From Poecilobothrus nobilitatus (taxonomy: Eukaryota; Arthropoda; Insecta; Diptera; Dolichopodidae): a DNA stretch of 64,000 nucleotides. Below the pieces are notes generated by a model. The model had not been told where the DNA came from, ran no database searches, and saw nothing but the letters and a program-made list of their open reading frames with translations. Positions 50,434 to 60,535 of this stretch are shown here, in pieces. The number at the start of each line of letters is the position of its first letter. Position 1 is the first letter of the stretch. The stretch lies in contig OX352774.1 in the NCBI GenBank assembly GCA_947095535.1, positions 247,343,825 to 247,407,824 of the forward strand. Direction: 5' to 3'. Both the position numbers and the translations under genes were made by a program.

Positions 50434-51090
50434 ATGAAGATCAAAATGGAGAATACAATAGAAATTTTGGATGATGTAATGATTATTACACCATCAACAT
50501 CAGCATCAACATCATCTATGTCAACTTATAACCATAGACAACAACAACAACGAAAACAACAACCACAACAACAACTACAACAACAACCAAAACAACAACA
50601 ACAACCACAACAACAACCACAACAACAACAACAACCACAACAACAACCACAACAACAACCACAACAACAACCAAAACAACAACCACAACAACAACTACAT
50701 TATAACAAATTGAATCAACCATCATCACTAAAAAGAAGATATGATGGTAGCAGTGTGAGCAATGTATTAAGTAAGTTCAACGATGCAGCACCATCTCTTG
50801 GACTCAACCATTACAAGCAAAAAAAACTGTTAACAGCAGACGAAATTATTAAGAATAGATATTATTCTATTGAGAAAATAAGATTTTGTCAGACGAAATA
50901 TGGTAAGAGAATCATATTGGATTTTAAAAATACAAGTTTTTTCTTGCCTGCAAGTATGGTAGACATACTAACACAGGAAGAAATAAATATTTTAAATAAA
51001 GAGACTAATATTTACCTATATGTGGGCAATAAATATTCTATTGTTCAAAAGGATATTTATTCTCAAGAATATTTAGCAATAAATCAATAA
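50434..51090 (+). CDS. PolyQ protein with OB-fold-like C-terminal domain, copy A (218 aa)
   Basis: It is a single exon. The ATG at 50434 is the first in the TATA-driven leader; a second at codon 4 sits in a better context (AAAATGG). Residues 1-32 are acidic and Ser/Thr-rich (ILDDVMI...STSASTSS). Residues about 35-87 are Gln runs broken by Pro and Lys. A basic linker follows (SLKRRYDG). The C-terminal 90 residues form a compact domain: LLTADEIIKNRYYSIEKIR, then TKYGKRIILDF, then FFLPASMVDILTQEEINILN, then YLYVGNKYS. The pattern 'YxI-TKYG-FLP-LNxxxxxYLxYxG' recurs in small arthropod and Polinton-associated proteins. I read it as an OB-fold, probably ssDNA-binding, replication accessory, which is inference. 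The frame is intact, with only one coding difference from copy B in this domain (Lys for Asn after TKYG). The Gln tract makes the antisense strand open too, a by-product. Confidence 0.75.
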   Translation: MKIKMENTIEILDDVMIITPSTSASTSSMSTYNHRQQQQRKQQPQQQLQQQPKQQQQPQQQPQQQQQPQQQPQQQPQQQPKQQPQQQLHYNKLNQPSSLKRRYDGSSVSNVLSKFNDAAPSLGLNHYKQKKLLTADEIIKNRYYSIEKIRFCQTKYGKRIILDFKNTSFFLPASMVDILTQEEINILNKETNIYLYVGNKYSIVQKDIYSQEYLAINQ

Positions 51091-51387
51091 AATATTAATT
51101 ATATTTAAAAATTTTAAAAATTAAATTAATTTGTTGTTATTTCAAGCTTAGGTGTTATTTTTCAGCATTTCTTTTTCAGATTTACTTTTACAGAAATTTA
51201 ATCACTATCTTTTCAACTTTATCTTTCTATATGAATTTCATTTTACTTTCCTCCATAAAAAATTGAAATTTTGATAATGCAAATAAAAATTATATTAGAG
51301 TGGATAATACAAACAAATAATTTTAATTTTCTGGATATTCTATAGCGGAATAAAAACTAAAATTTAGTTCATAAAAAAAGCTTTACC

Positions 51388-51543
51388 ATGTCAGCTCGCG
51401 CAAAACAAATTTTAAATAATCATATTTCATTATTTAAAAAATTTCAAAAAAGTGAAAACATTAAACAAATTAAATCATATATAGTTGAAGTGTTAAAAGA
51501 TTTAATCACACTAGAAAATCTTATTAGCGATTATCCAATATGA
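51388..51543 (+). CDS. Second gene of E, copy A, 51 aa (truncated form)
   Basis: MSARAKQILNNH start, then a Lys/Leu/Ile-rich helical stretch ending LISDYPI and stop. The stop arises where the coding sequence meets the 3' terminal inverted repeat. In copy C the same codons continue into a DNA polymerase B C-terminus. The ATG follows CTTTACC, an acceptable start context, and is shared by all three copies. Whether the 51-residue product is made is unknown. It carries no recognised domain apart from the SDYP motif at its end. Confidence 0.5.
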   Translation: MSARAKQILNNHISLFKKFQKSENIKQIKSYIVEVLKDLITLENLISDYPI

Positions 51544-51558
51544 AAAGAAAATTTATAT

Positions 51559-51920
51559 AGTTATGTATTTAATAAAACTATCTTCTTTGATGGTTTACTA
51601 AAAACTGATTTTTATTTTTTGTATTCAAAACTTAATTTGCTTAAACTAGTATAATTTACAGAACTGTACTTTTTACATAAAGTGCTTAGTAAGCATTCTG
51701 TGATATCTATAAAAATACTTAAGCATTAAACACTGTAATATAGTGTGAACAATAATTTAATTCTTGTATAGAAATGCTAAGCTAGCAAAAGTAAGTTATT
51801 TTAAAAGATTAGAGTTAAGCTAATTTCGTGAGAAAGGAAATTAGCTTGTATAATTTAAATGGAAAGAAAGAATTTATAATTTATAGTGTAGGAGGTTAAA
51901 GTTATATTCCGTATATGACT
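51559..51920. mobile_element. 362-bp MITE inserted in element E copy A
   Basis: Copies A and B are collinear except here: B reads AATTTATATGTTAT, and A has this insert between AATTTATAT and ATATGTTAT, so ATAT (or TATAT) is duplicated. The ends AGTTATGTA and, reversed, AGTCATATA are weakly inverted. It is non-coding, and its superfamily is not assigned. Confidence 0.7.
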
Positions 51921-51960
51921 ATATGTTATTTATTCATATTCAATCTCAAAATGTATGGAA

Positions 51961-52591
51961 TTTTCAATTTTTTTTTTTTTTATTTATTGTTTGAGATTAT
52001 TTCATTGTCATTTTGATGGTTATATAATTGCACAAATTTATTGAAAAAATATGGAAAAAAAACTTAGTTTTATTAATTTTGCGTGAAAAATTAGAAAAAT
52101 TTAGAATATAATTTATAATTTTTATTTTATGTGAAATTTTTTATTTTCAATTTTTTTTAATTCAGGAAAGAAAATTAAAATTTAAATAATTGATATTTTG
52201 ACCAAGAAGTGACGTCAGATATAAGAGATGTAGAAACAAGATAAGAGGTATGACTCAGCAATTAGTCATCAGTGAGTCATAGCAGGAAGTGACGTCACAT
52301 CCTGTTTTGATAAGAGATATTGAGTCATCAAAAACAGGTTTTCAAAATCTTGAATAACAGACACCCAGGTATTTTTTAAGAATAATATTTTAAAGTTTTA
52401 ATTTTGTTTGATTGCTTTGAAAAATAGTAAAATAATTTTTTGTTTTGCAGTCATTCATATTGTATGATAAGAAATTTGTTTTAGAATATATTAAGTGTGT
52501 TTGCATTTTAACATAAAAAAAGTTGCGGTTTTAATTTTTCATGTTGATATGAAGAATGTAACTATTCAAATTTTTGTGTGACGTCAGGGGA
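51961..52591 (+). promoter_or_regulatory. U1: full spacer with CRE/AP-1/GATA cluster
   Basis: The first 240 bp are AT-rich (starting TTTTCAATTTTTTTTT, with GTTTGAGATTATTTCATTG). The site cluster follows: TGACGTCA (52210), AGATAAG (52239), TGACTCA (52251), TGAGTCA (52273, 52321), TGACGTCA (52290) inside a 22-bp near-palindrome (52283-52304), and a last TGACGTCA (52579) 12 bp before the next E begins. It joins the 3' end of E copy A to the fragment E' with no gap. Confidence 0.65.
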
Positions 52592-52738
52592 TTCCATACA
52601 TTTTAATTGAGATTGAATATGAATAAATAACATATAAATTTTCTTATCTGTATTAATAGTAAAAAATATTTTGTTAATTTTTCTGTGATTTCTTGAAGTT
52701 GAAATTCTGAAAAGAAAAAAGAACAAATAAGAAATTCG
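52592..52738 (+). mobile_element. E': 5' fragment of a further element E
   Basis: ATTCCATACATTTTAATTGAG through AAGAAATTCG matches the first 147 bp of copies A and C, directly following U1. It then breaks off into unrelated sequence, so head-to-tail U-E-U-E order existed before the break. Confidence 0.75.
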
Positions 52739-53194
52739 TTGAAAAAAAAAACGGTTGAAAAAATCCAAGCAATAAATATAAGTATGTTTTCAAAAAGAAA
52801 TACTAAACTACATTATAGCTATCAATGACACAGCTAATGAATGTTTTTCAATCGGAATTTGTTGTTGAACAGAAAAGTTCAAAAAGAATAAAAATGTCAT
52901 ATAGTATATCTCACTCACCCTTCATACTTTTCTTTTGTTACATTTAGTTTTGAAAAAGTTTAGAAATATTAAGGTGTCGTTCAATAAAAATTTATATTTC
53001 ATTCCATACAAATACGTATATTTCTGTCTGTAAACTATCTGTCTAGAGAACTAGTTCAGAAAAAAAGTGATACGATATAAGAAATTAACAAAGATTAAAA
53101 TTAGGAGTGAAATTAAATTTACCAATTTTCTTCTAAAGATATTAATTAAAAATAGATTATAATACAATAGTTATTTTTAGACTTTTTATATCAC
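52739..53194. other. Unrelated AT-rich sequence inside the E/U array
   Basis: It shares nothing with E or U, and no gene or element is recognised. It may be flanking genomic DNA or the remains of another insertion. Confidence 0.45.
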
Positions 53195-53585
53195 AATGAC
53201 AATGAATTTTTAGATTTTTGTTTTTGAAAATATCAATTATTTAAATTTAAAATTTCTTTCCAGAATTACAAAAAAATTGAAAATAAAAAATTTCACATAA
53301 AATAAAAATTATAAATTATATTCTAAATATAATCATTCTTCTAATTAACTATATAGGTAAACTTTAGTACTAAAGACAAAATTTAGAATTCATTCATATC
53401 AGAACAAATTAATAAGATATAAAAAAAAAACTATTTTTTTAAACTATAATTTTTCACGCAAAATTAATAAAACTAAGTTTTTTTTCCATATTTTTTCAAT
53501 AAATTTGCGCAATTATATAACCATCAAAATGACAATGAAATAATCTCAAACAATAAATAAAAAAAAAAAAATTGAAAATTTCTTA
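53195..53585 (-). repeat. U2: partial U spacer, inverted and interrupted
   Basis: 53215-53335 and 53435-53585 match the minus strand of the AT-rich left half of U (for example CACGCAAAATTAATAAAACT and CACATAAAATAAAAATTATA). About 100 bp of other sequence separates them. The bZIP-site half is absent. Confidence 0.7.
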
Positions 53586-53843
53586 ATTACTTTACAAAAA
53601 ATAAAAAAATCTTATTTTACACGAAAGTAAAACTTTCCATAAATTGATGGAAAAATGATTCACCTTCAAGTTATTTTTTTTTTCTTTTTTTAATTTAAAA
53701 AAAAATTTCTAGAATAAAAATCATTATCTAAACTGGAATTAAAAAAAAAAATCCAATCATTTTATTATTTATTCTAATATTTATTATATTATTGAAATGA
53801 ATGTGAGTTCATTTGCATGCGGAAAATAACACGTGACTTTTTT
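53586..53843. other. AT-rich spacer between U2 and U3
   Basis: No match to E or U, and no other feature is recognised. Confidence 0.4.
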
Positions 53844-54452
53844 CCCTGACGTCACACAAAAATTTGAATAGTTACATTCTTCATATCAACATGAAAAATT
53901 AAAACCGCAACTTTTTTTATGTTAAAATGCAAACACACTTAATATATTCTAAAACAAATTTCTTATCATACAATATGAATGACTGCAAAACAAAAAATTA
54001 TTTTACTATTTTTCAAAGCAATCAAACAAAATTAAAACTTTAAAATATTATTCTTAAAAAATACCTGGGTGTCTGTTATTCAAGATTTTAAAACCCTGTT
54101 TTTGATGACTCAATATCTCTTATCAAAATAGGATGTGACGTCACTTCCTGCTATGACTCATTGATGACTCATTGCTGAGTCATACCTCTTATCTTTTGTC
54201 TCTACATCTCTTATATCTGACGTCACTTCTTGGTCAAAATATCAATTATTTAAATTTTAATTTCTTTCCTGAATTAAAAAAAATTGAAAATAAAAAATTT
54301 CACATAAAATAAAAATTATAAATTATATTCTAAATTTTTCTAATTTTTCACGCAAAATTAATAAAACTAAGTTTTTTTTCCATATTTTTTCAATAAATTT
54401 GCGCAATTATATAACCATCAAAATGACAATGAAATAATCTCAAACAATAAAC
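53844..54452 (-). promoter_or_regulatory. U3: full inverted spacer, split by a later repeat
   Basis: It is the reverse complement of U1. bZIP sites: TGACGTCA at 53847, 54136 and 54218; TGACTCA/TGAGTCA at 54106, 54154, 54165 and 54176. The AT-rich half ends at 54452, where the GTCY repeat (54453-56837) has inserted; the last 22 bp of U3 resume at 56838-56859 and abut element E copy B. Confidence 0.65.
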
Positions 54453-56837
54453 GAGGAAGAGTGCAGTAGAGTAGACTGTGTCAACTCTGGGATACCCGTA
54501 TGAACGTAATATATCCTATTATAAAACTTGATCATCTTTTAAAAACATTCAGATGTTTTAGTACCGAAACAGAGATATATTTATGTAAATTGTGAAGTTG
54601 TATGAAAGCTACCCGAATCTATTGCACCTGGCTTCATTAAGTTCCAAGAAATGCAAGAAGCCTAAACCGGCTGCAATAGATCAATCAAATTTTACAAAAG
54701 TTTTTGGCATGCAACTCGACACTTTTTCACTAAATTTCAGATAGCTAGATTCAATAGACACTGAGTTATTTTAATTTAAAAAGAGAAGTTGTATGGCAAC
54801 TACTCGAACCCGGCGGCCGAGAATGCTGGAGTTAAATAGCAAAACTAACAATTTTGCAAAAGTGACGTAAACAAAATATCAGCCTCTTAGCTCCTTTATT
54901 TTTTGAGTTATCGTGCGGACGGACACTGAGTTATTTTCATTTAAAAAGAGAAGTTGTATGGCAGCTACCCGAACCCGTCGCACCAACACAACCAAATTTT
55001 GCAGAAGTTGTTGCCATAAAACTTGATCATCATTCGCAAAATTGCAGATACCTAGATTGAACAGACACTGGGTTATTTCCATTTAAAGAAAGACGTTGTA
55101 TGGCAGCTACTCGAACCCGGGGGCCGAAAATGCTGGAGTTAAATAGCAAAACTAACAATTTTGCAAAAGTGACGTATACAAAATGTCAGCCTTCTAGCTC
55201 CTCTATGTTTTGAGTTATAGTGCGGACGGACACTGAGTTCTTTTCATTTAAAAAGATATTTTGTATGGCAGCTACCCGAACCCGTCGAACCAACACAACC
55301 AAATTTTGCAGAAGTTGTTGCCATAAAACTTGATCATCATTCGCAAAATTTCAGATACCTAGATTGAACAGACACTGGGTTATTTCCATTTAAAGAAAGA
55401 CGTTGTATGGCAGCTACTCGAATCCGGGGGCCGAAAATGCTGGAGTTAAATAGCAAAACTAACAATTTTACAAAAGTGACGTAAAAAAATTTTCAGCCTC
55501 CTAGCTCCTCTATTTTTTGAGTTATCGTGCGGACGGACACTGAGTTCTTTTCATTTAAAAAGATATTTTGTATGGCAGCTACCCGAACCCGTCGCGCCAG
55601 CACAACCAAATTTTGCAGAAGTTGTTGCCATAAAACTTGATCATCATTTGCAAGATTTCAGACGCCTAGCTTTATTAACTTCCAAGAGGTGCAAGAAGCC
55701 TGAACCGGCTGCTCTAGGCCAACCAAATTTTACAAAAGTTGTTGGTATATAACTCGACACCTCTTTACTAAATTTCAGATTCCTAGCTTCAATGAACACT
55801 GAGTTATTCTCATTTAACCGGATAAGTTGTATGGCAGCTACCCGAACCCGTCGCACCACCACAACCAAATTTTGCAAAAGTTGTTGCCATAAAACTTGAT
55901 CAACATTTGCAAGATTTCAGACGCCTAGCTTTATTAACTTCCAAGAAGTGCAAGAAGCCTGAACCGGCTGCTCTAGGCCAACCAAATTTTACAGAAGTTG
56001 TTGGCATGTAACTCGACACCTCTTTACTAAATTTCAGATTCCTAGCTTAAATAAACACTGAGTTATTCTCATTTAAACGGAGAAGTTGTGTGGCAGCTAC
56101 CGGAACCCGTCGCACCAACACAACCAAATTTTACAGAAGTTGTTGCCATAAAACTTGATCATCATTTGCAAAATTTCAAAACCCTAGCTTGAATAGATAC
56201 TGAGTTATTTCTATATAAAGAAAGAAGTTGTATGGCAGCTACTCGAACCCGCCGACCGAAAATTTGTGGGTTTAAATAGCAAAACTAACAATTTTGCAAA
56301 AGTGACGTAAAAAAAATTTCAGCCTCCTAGCTCCTTTATTTTTTGAGTTATCGTGCGGACGGACACTGAGTTATTTTCATTTAAAAAGAGAAGTTGTATG
56401 GCAGCTACCCGAACCCGTCGCACCAACACAACCAAATTTTGCAGAAGTTGTTGCCATAAAACTTGATCATCATTCGCAAAATTGCAGATACCTACATTGA
56501 ACAGACACTGGGTTATTTCCATTTAAAGAAAGACGTTGTATGGCAGCTACTCGAACCCGGCGGCCGAAAATGCTGGAAAACTAAATTAACAAGTTAAATA
56601 GCAAAACTAACAATTTTACAAAAGTAACGTAAAAAAATGTTCAGCCTCCTAGCTCCTTTATTTTTTGAGTTATCGTGCGGACGGACGGACGGACGGACGT
56701 ACATGGCTTAATCGACTCAGAATTCGATTCTGAGCCGATCCATACCTTTGACACTATATCTAGCTCGGCTCCTTTAAGGTGTCACAAACGTAATGGCAAA
56801 TTTATTATACCCTTGAACATAGTTCATACGGGTATAA
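54453..56837 (+). repeat. GTCY-type element, internally amplified, inserted in U3
   Basis: It starts ACGAGGAAGAGTGCAGTAGAG with GATACCCGTATGAACG. It ends CATAGTTCATACGGGTATAATA after a 22-base GGAC array at 56678-56699. The block TTGTATGGCAGCTACCCGAACCCG recurs about 11 times. Alternate copies build a composite unit of about 308 bp (54787-55566 and 56226-56837) and a second unit of about 260 bp (55566-56086). The many short minus-strand frames with the same text come from this repetition and are not genes. Confidence 0.85.
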
Positions 56838-56910
56838 TAAAAAAAAAAAAAATTGAAAATTCCATACATTTTGAGATTGAATTTGAATAAATAACATATA
56901 AATTTTCTTT

Positions 56911-57066
56911 TCATATTGGATAATCGCTAATAAGATTTTCTAGTGTGATTAAATCTTTTAACACTTCAACTATATATGATTTAATTTGTTTAATGTTTTC
57001 ACTTTTTTGAAATTTTTTAAATAATGAAATATGATTATTTAAAATTTGTTTTGCGCGAGCTGACAT
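56911..57066 (-). CDS. Second gene of E, copy B, 51 aa (truncated form)
   Basis: Same reading as copy A: ATG at 57066, MSARAKQ start, ending SDYPI and TGA at the junction with the terminal inverted repeat. Copies A and B agree in the truncation point to the base, so they descend from one already truncated progenitor. Confidence 0.5.
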   Translation of the reverse strand: MSARAKQILNNHISLFKKFQKSENIKQIKSYIVEVLKDLITLENLISDYPI

Positions 57067-57394
57067 GGTAAAGCTTTTTTTATGAACTAAATTTTAGTTT
57101 TTATTCCGCTATAGAATATCCAGAAAATTAAAATTATTTGTTTGTATTATCCACTCTAATATAATTTTTATTTGCATTATCAAAATTTCAATTTTTTATG
57201 GAGGAAAGTAAAATGAAATTCATATAAAAAGATAAAGTTGAAAAGATAGTGATTAAATTTCTGTAAAAGTAAATCTGAAAAAGAAATGCTGAAAAATAAC
57301 ACCTAAGCTTGAAATAACAACAAATTAATTTAAGTTTTTATTATTTATTTTTACTTTATTTTTCTTTTTAAAATTTTTAAATATAATTAATATT

Positions 57395-58051
57395 TTATTG
57401 ATTTATTGCTAAATATTCTTGAGAATAAATATCCTTTTGAACAATAGAATATTTATTGCCCACATATAGGTAAATATTAGTCTCTTTATTTAAAATATTT
57501 ATTTCTTCCTGTGTTAGTATGTCTACCATACTTGCAGGCAAGAAAAAACTTGTATTTTTAAAATCCAATATGATTCTGTTACCATATTTCGTCTGACAAA
57601 ATCTTATTTTCTCAATAGAATAATATCTATTCTTAATAATTTCGTCTGCTGTTAACAGTTTTTTTTGCTTGTAACGGTTGAGTCCAAGAGATGGTGCTGC
57701 ATCGTTGAACTTACTTAATACATTGCTCACACTGCTACCATCATATCTTCTTTTTAGTGATGATGGTTGATTCAATTTGTTATAATGTAGTTGTTGTTGT
57801 GGTTGTTGTTTTGGTTGTTGTTGTGGTTGTTGTTGTGGTTGTTGTTGTGGTTGTTGTTGTTGTTGTGGTTGTTGTTGTGGTTGTTGTTGTTGTTTTGGTT
57901 GTTGTTGTAGTTGTTGTTGTGGTTGTTGTTTTCGTTGTTGTTGTTGTCTATGGTTATAAGTTGACATAGATGATGTTGATGCTGATGTTGATGGTGTAAT
58001 AATCATTACATCATCCAAAATTTCTATTGTATTCTCCATTTTGATCTTCAT
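57395..58051 (-). CDS. PolyQ protein with OB-fold-like C-terminal domain, copy B (218 aa)
   Basis: It differs from copy A at only two residues that I can see (Arg for His in LGLNxYK; Asn for Lys after TKYG) and has the same Gln-tract length. Its reading frame is intact, with the conserved TATA box 50 bp upstream (58101-58108). The 3' flank keeps an A-rich AATAAA-bearing stretch that copy A lacks, so of the two this copy has the better polyadenylation signal. Domain layout and the inferred ssDNA-binding role are as for copy A. Confidence 0.75.
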   Translation of the reverse strand: MKIKMENTIEILDDVMIITPSTSASTSSMSTYNHRQQQQRKQQPQQQLQQQPKQQQQPQQQPQQQQQPQQQPQQQPQQQPKQQPQQQLHYNKLNQPSSLKRRYDGSSVSNVLSKFNDAAPSLGLNRYKQKKLLTADEIIKNRYYSIEKIRFCQTKYGNRIILDFKNTSFFLPASMVDILTQEEINILNKETNIYLYVGNKYSIVQKDIYSQEYLAINQ

Positions 58052-58100
58052 CCTTACAAATTTTAAATTGAATTAATTAATAAGTACAGCTTGTTTAGCT

Positions 58101-58108
58101 CTTTTATA
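58101..58108 (-). promoter_or_regulatory. TATA box of the polyQ gene, copy B
   Basis: CTTTTATA on the plus strand is TATAAAAG on the minus strand, 50 bp before the ATG as in the other copies. Confidence 0.65.
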
Positions 58109-58511
58109 CAAATTTTTTATCTAAATTATATTAATTTTATCAAATATTTTTGCATCATATATTACCATAACTTTGTAACTTCAATTCATTTTAATTATTT
58201 GGAACATAAATAATTTTATTTTTTTTCCTTATAATATTATATCAATCTTTATGAAACAGACAAAACCGCAATTTCCACAATTTTAACTTAATTCGTAAGA
58301 AAAGCTTGCAATATTAGTTTTTACTTTAAAATTATCTAATATTTGTTAGAACATATAAAACTGGAAACCAAATTTCTTATTTGTTCTTTTTTCTTTTCAG
58401 AATTTCAAGTTCAAGAAACCACAGAAAAATTAACAAAATGTTTTTTACTATTAATGCAGATAAGAAAATTTATATGTTATTTATTCATATTCAATCTCAA
58501 AATGTATGGAA

Positions 58512-59131
58512 TTTTCAATTTTTTTTTTTCTTATTTATTGTTTGAGATTATTTCATTGTCATTTTGATTTGCGCAAATTTATTGAAAAAATATGGAAAAA
58601 AAACTTAGTTTTATTAATTTTGCGTGAAAAATTAGAAAAATTTAGAATATAATTTATAATTTTTATTTTATGTGAAATTTTTTATTTTCAATTTTTTTTA
58701 ATTCAGGAAAGAAAATTAAAATTTAAATAATTGATATTTTGACCAAGAGTGACGTCAGATATAAGAGATGTAGAAACAAGATAAGATGTATGACTCAGCA
58801 ATGAGTCATCAATGAGTCATAGCAGGAAGTGACGTCGCATCCTGTTTTGATAAGAGATATTGAGTCATCAAAAACAGGTTTTTAAAATCTTGAATAACAG
58901 ACACCCAGGTATTTTTTAAGAATAATATTTTAAAGTTTTAATTTTGTTTGATTGCTTTGAAAAATTGTAAAATAATTTTTTGTTTTGCAGTCATTCATAT
59001 TGTATGATAAGAAATTTGTTTTAGAATATATTAAGTGTGTTTGCATTTTAACAAAAAAAAAGTTGCGGTTTTAATTTTTCATGTTGATATGAAGAATGTA
59101 ACTATTCAAATTTTTGTGTGACGTCAGGGGA
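58512..59131 (+). promoter_or_regulatory. U4: full spacer between E copies B and C
   Basis: It is collinear with U1. Sites: TGACGTCA (58750, 59119), TGACTCA (58791), TGAGTCA (58802, 58813, 58861). The central CRE has mutated to TGACGTCG (58830). Its left end touches the 5' end of copy B (minus) and its right end the 5' end of copy C (plus), so it lies between two divergent polyQ genes and could serve both. Confidence 0.65.
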
Positions 59132-59547
59132 TTCCATACATTTTAATTGAGATTGAATATGAATAAATAACATATAAATTTTCTTATCTGTATTAATAGT
59201 ATAAAACATTTTGTTAATTTTTCTGTGGTTTCTTGAACTTGAAATTCTAAAAAGAACAAATAAGAAATTTGGTTTCCAGTTTTATATGTTCTAACAAATA
59301 TTAGATAATTTTAAAGTAAAAACTAATATTGCAAGCTTGCGAATTAAAGTTAAAATTGTGGAAATTGTATAAAATTGCGGTTTTGTCTGTTTCATAAAGA
59401 TTGATATAATATTATAAGGAAAAAAAATAAAATTATTTATATTCCAAATAATTAAAATGAATTGAAATTACAAAGTTATGGTAATAACTTATGTAATATG
59501 ATGCAAAAATATTTGATAAAATTAATATAATTTAGATAAAAAATTTG

Positions 59548-59555
59548 TATAAAAG
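59548..59555 (+). promoter_or_regulatory. TATA box of the polyQ gene, copy C
   Basis: TATAAAAG, same distance to the ATG (50 bp) and same surroundings as in copies A and B. Confidence 0.65.
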
Positions 59556-59604
59556 AGCTAAACAAGCTGTACTTATTAATTAATTCAATTTAAAATTTGT
59601 AAGG

Positions 59605-60207
59605 ATGAAGATCAAAATGGAGAATACAATAGAAATTTTGGATGATGTAATGATTGTTATACCATCAACATCAGCATCAACATCATCTATGTCAACTTAT
59701 AACCATAGACAACAACAACAACCAAAACAACAACAACAACCACAACAACAACCAAAACAACAACCAAAACAACAACCACAACAACAACCAAAACAACAAC
59801 CACAACAACAACTACATTATAACAAATTGAATCAACCATCATCACTAAAAAGAAGATATGATGGTAGCAGTGTGAGCAATGTATTAAGTAAGTTCAACGA
59901 TGCAGCACCATCTCTTGGACTCAACCATTACAAGCAAAAAAAACTGTTAACAGCAGACGAAATTATTAAGAATAGATATTATTCTATTGAGAAAATAAGA
60001 TTTTGTCAGACGAAATATGGTAACAGAATCATATTGGATTTTAAAAATACAAGTTTTTTCTTGCCTGCAAGTATGGTAGACATACTAACACAGGAAGAAA
60101 TAAATATTTTAAATAAAGAGACTAATATTTACCTATATGTGGGCAATAAATATTCTATTGTTCAAAAGGATATTTATTCTCAAGAATATTTAGCAATAAA
60201 TCAATAA
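59605..60207 (+). CDS. PolyQ protein with OB-fold-like C-terminal domain, copy C (200 aa)
   Basis: It has the same start and end as copies A and B, but the Gln/Pro/Lys tract is 18 residues shorter and Ile-Thr becomes Val-Ile near residue 16. The C-terminal domain is unchanged apart from the Lys/Asn difference after TKYG, where it agrees with B. An AATAAA-rich stretch follows at 60236-60260. Length change confined to the CAA/CAG-type repeat, with the globular domain kept open, fits replication slippage on a functional or recently functional gene. Confidence 0.75.
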   Translation: MKIKMENTIEILDDVMIVIPSTSASTSSMSTYNHRQQQQPKQQQQPQQQPKQQPKQQPQQQPKQQPQQQLHYNKLNQPSSLKRRYDGSSVSNVLSKFNDAAPSLGLNHYKQKKLLTADEIIKNRYYSIEKIRFCQTKYGNRIILDFKNTSFFLPASMVDILTQEEINILNKETNIYLYVGNKYSIVQKDIYSQEYLAINQ

Positions 60208-60535
60208 AATATTAATTATATTTAAAAATTTTAAAAAGAAAAATAAAGTAAAAATAAATAATAAAAGCTTAAATTAATTTGTTGTTATTTCAAGCTTAGG
60301 TGTTATTTTTCAGCATTTCTTTTTCAGATTTACTTTTACAGAAATTTAATCACTATCTTTTCAACTTTATCTTTCTATATGAATTTCATTTTACTTTCCT
60401 CCATAAAAAATTGAAATTTTGATAATGCAAATAAAAATTATATTAGAGTGGATAATACAAACAAATAATTTTAATTTTCTGGATATTCTATAGCGGAATA
60501 AAAACTAAAATTTAGTTCATAAAAAAAGCTTTACC

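Larger units (their letters stand above)
49959..51960 (+). mobile_element. Element E, copy A (Polinton/virus-derived, non-autonomous)
   Basis: Its ends are inverted copies. The left begins TTCCATACATTTTAATTGAG and the right, read in reverse, begins TTCCATACATTTTGAGATTG; pairing extends about 54 bp. It carries a TATA box, the polyQ gene (50434-51090) and a truncated second gene (51388-51543). A 362-bp MITE sits at 51559-51920. A stretch rich in AATAAA present after the polyQ gene in copies B and C is missing here. U segments abut both ends with no target duplication seen. It belongs with the Polinton-related copy C by sequence identity, not by its own coding content. Confidence 0.65.
56860..58511 (-). 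mobile_element. Element E, copy B, inverted
   Basis: The 5' end is at 58511 and the 3' end at 56860, both starting TTCCATACATTTT on their outward-reading strand. It carries the full-length polyQ gene and the 51-residue second gene in the order of copy A, without the MITE. Both ends abut the left (AT-rich) end of a U segment, U4 on one side and U3 on the other. In copy A one end abuts a U right end. That mismatch indicates the element has been flipped relative to its spacers. Confidence 0.7.

Noticed and set aside
50516..50728. Antisense open frame of almost pure valine (also 57757-57969)
   Set aside because: It is the complement of the CAA-rich Gln tract of the polyQ gene. Composition alone keeps it open, and it has no promoter or start context.
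54879..56522. Repeated minus-strand peptides (MEITQCLFN..., LLQNLVVLVRRVRVAAIQLL)
   Set aside because: They lie inside the internally duplicated GTCY element and differ only as the DNA repeats differ.
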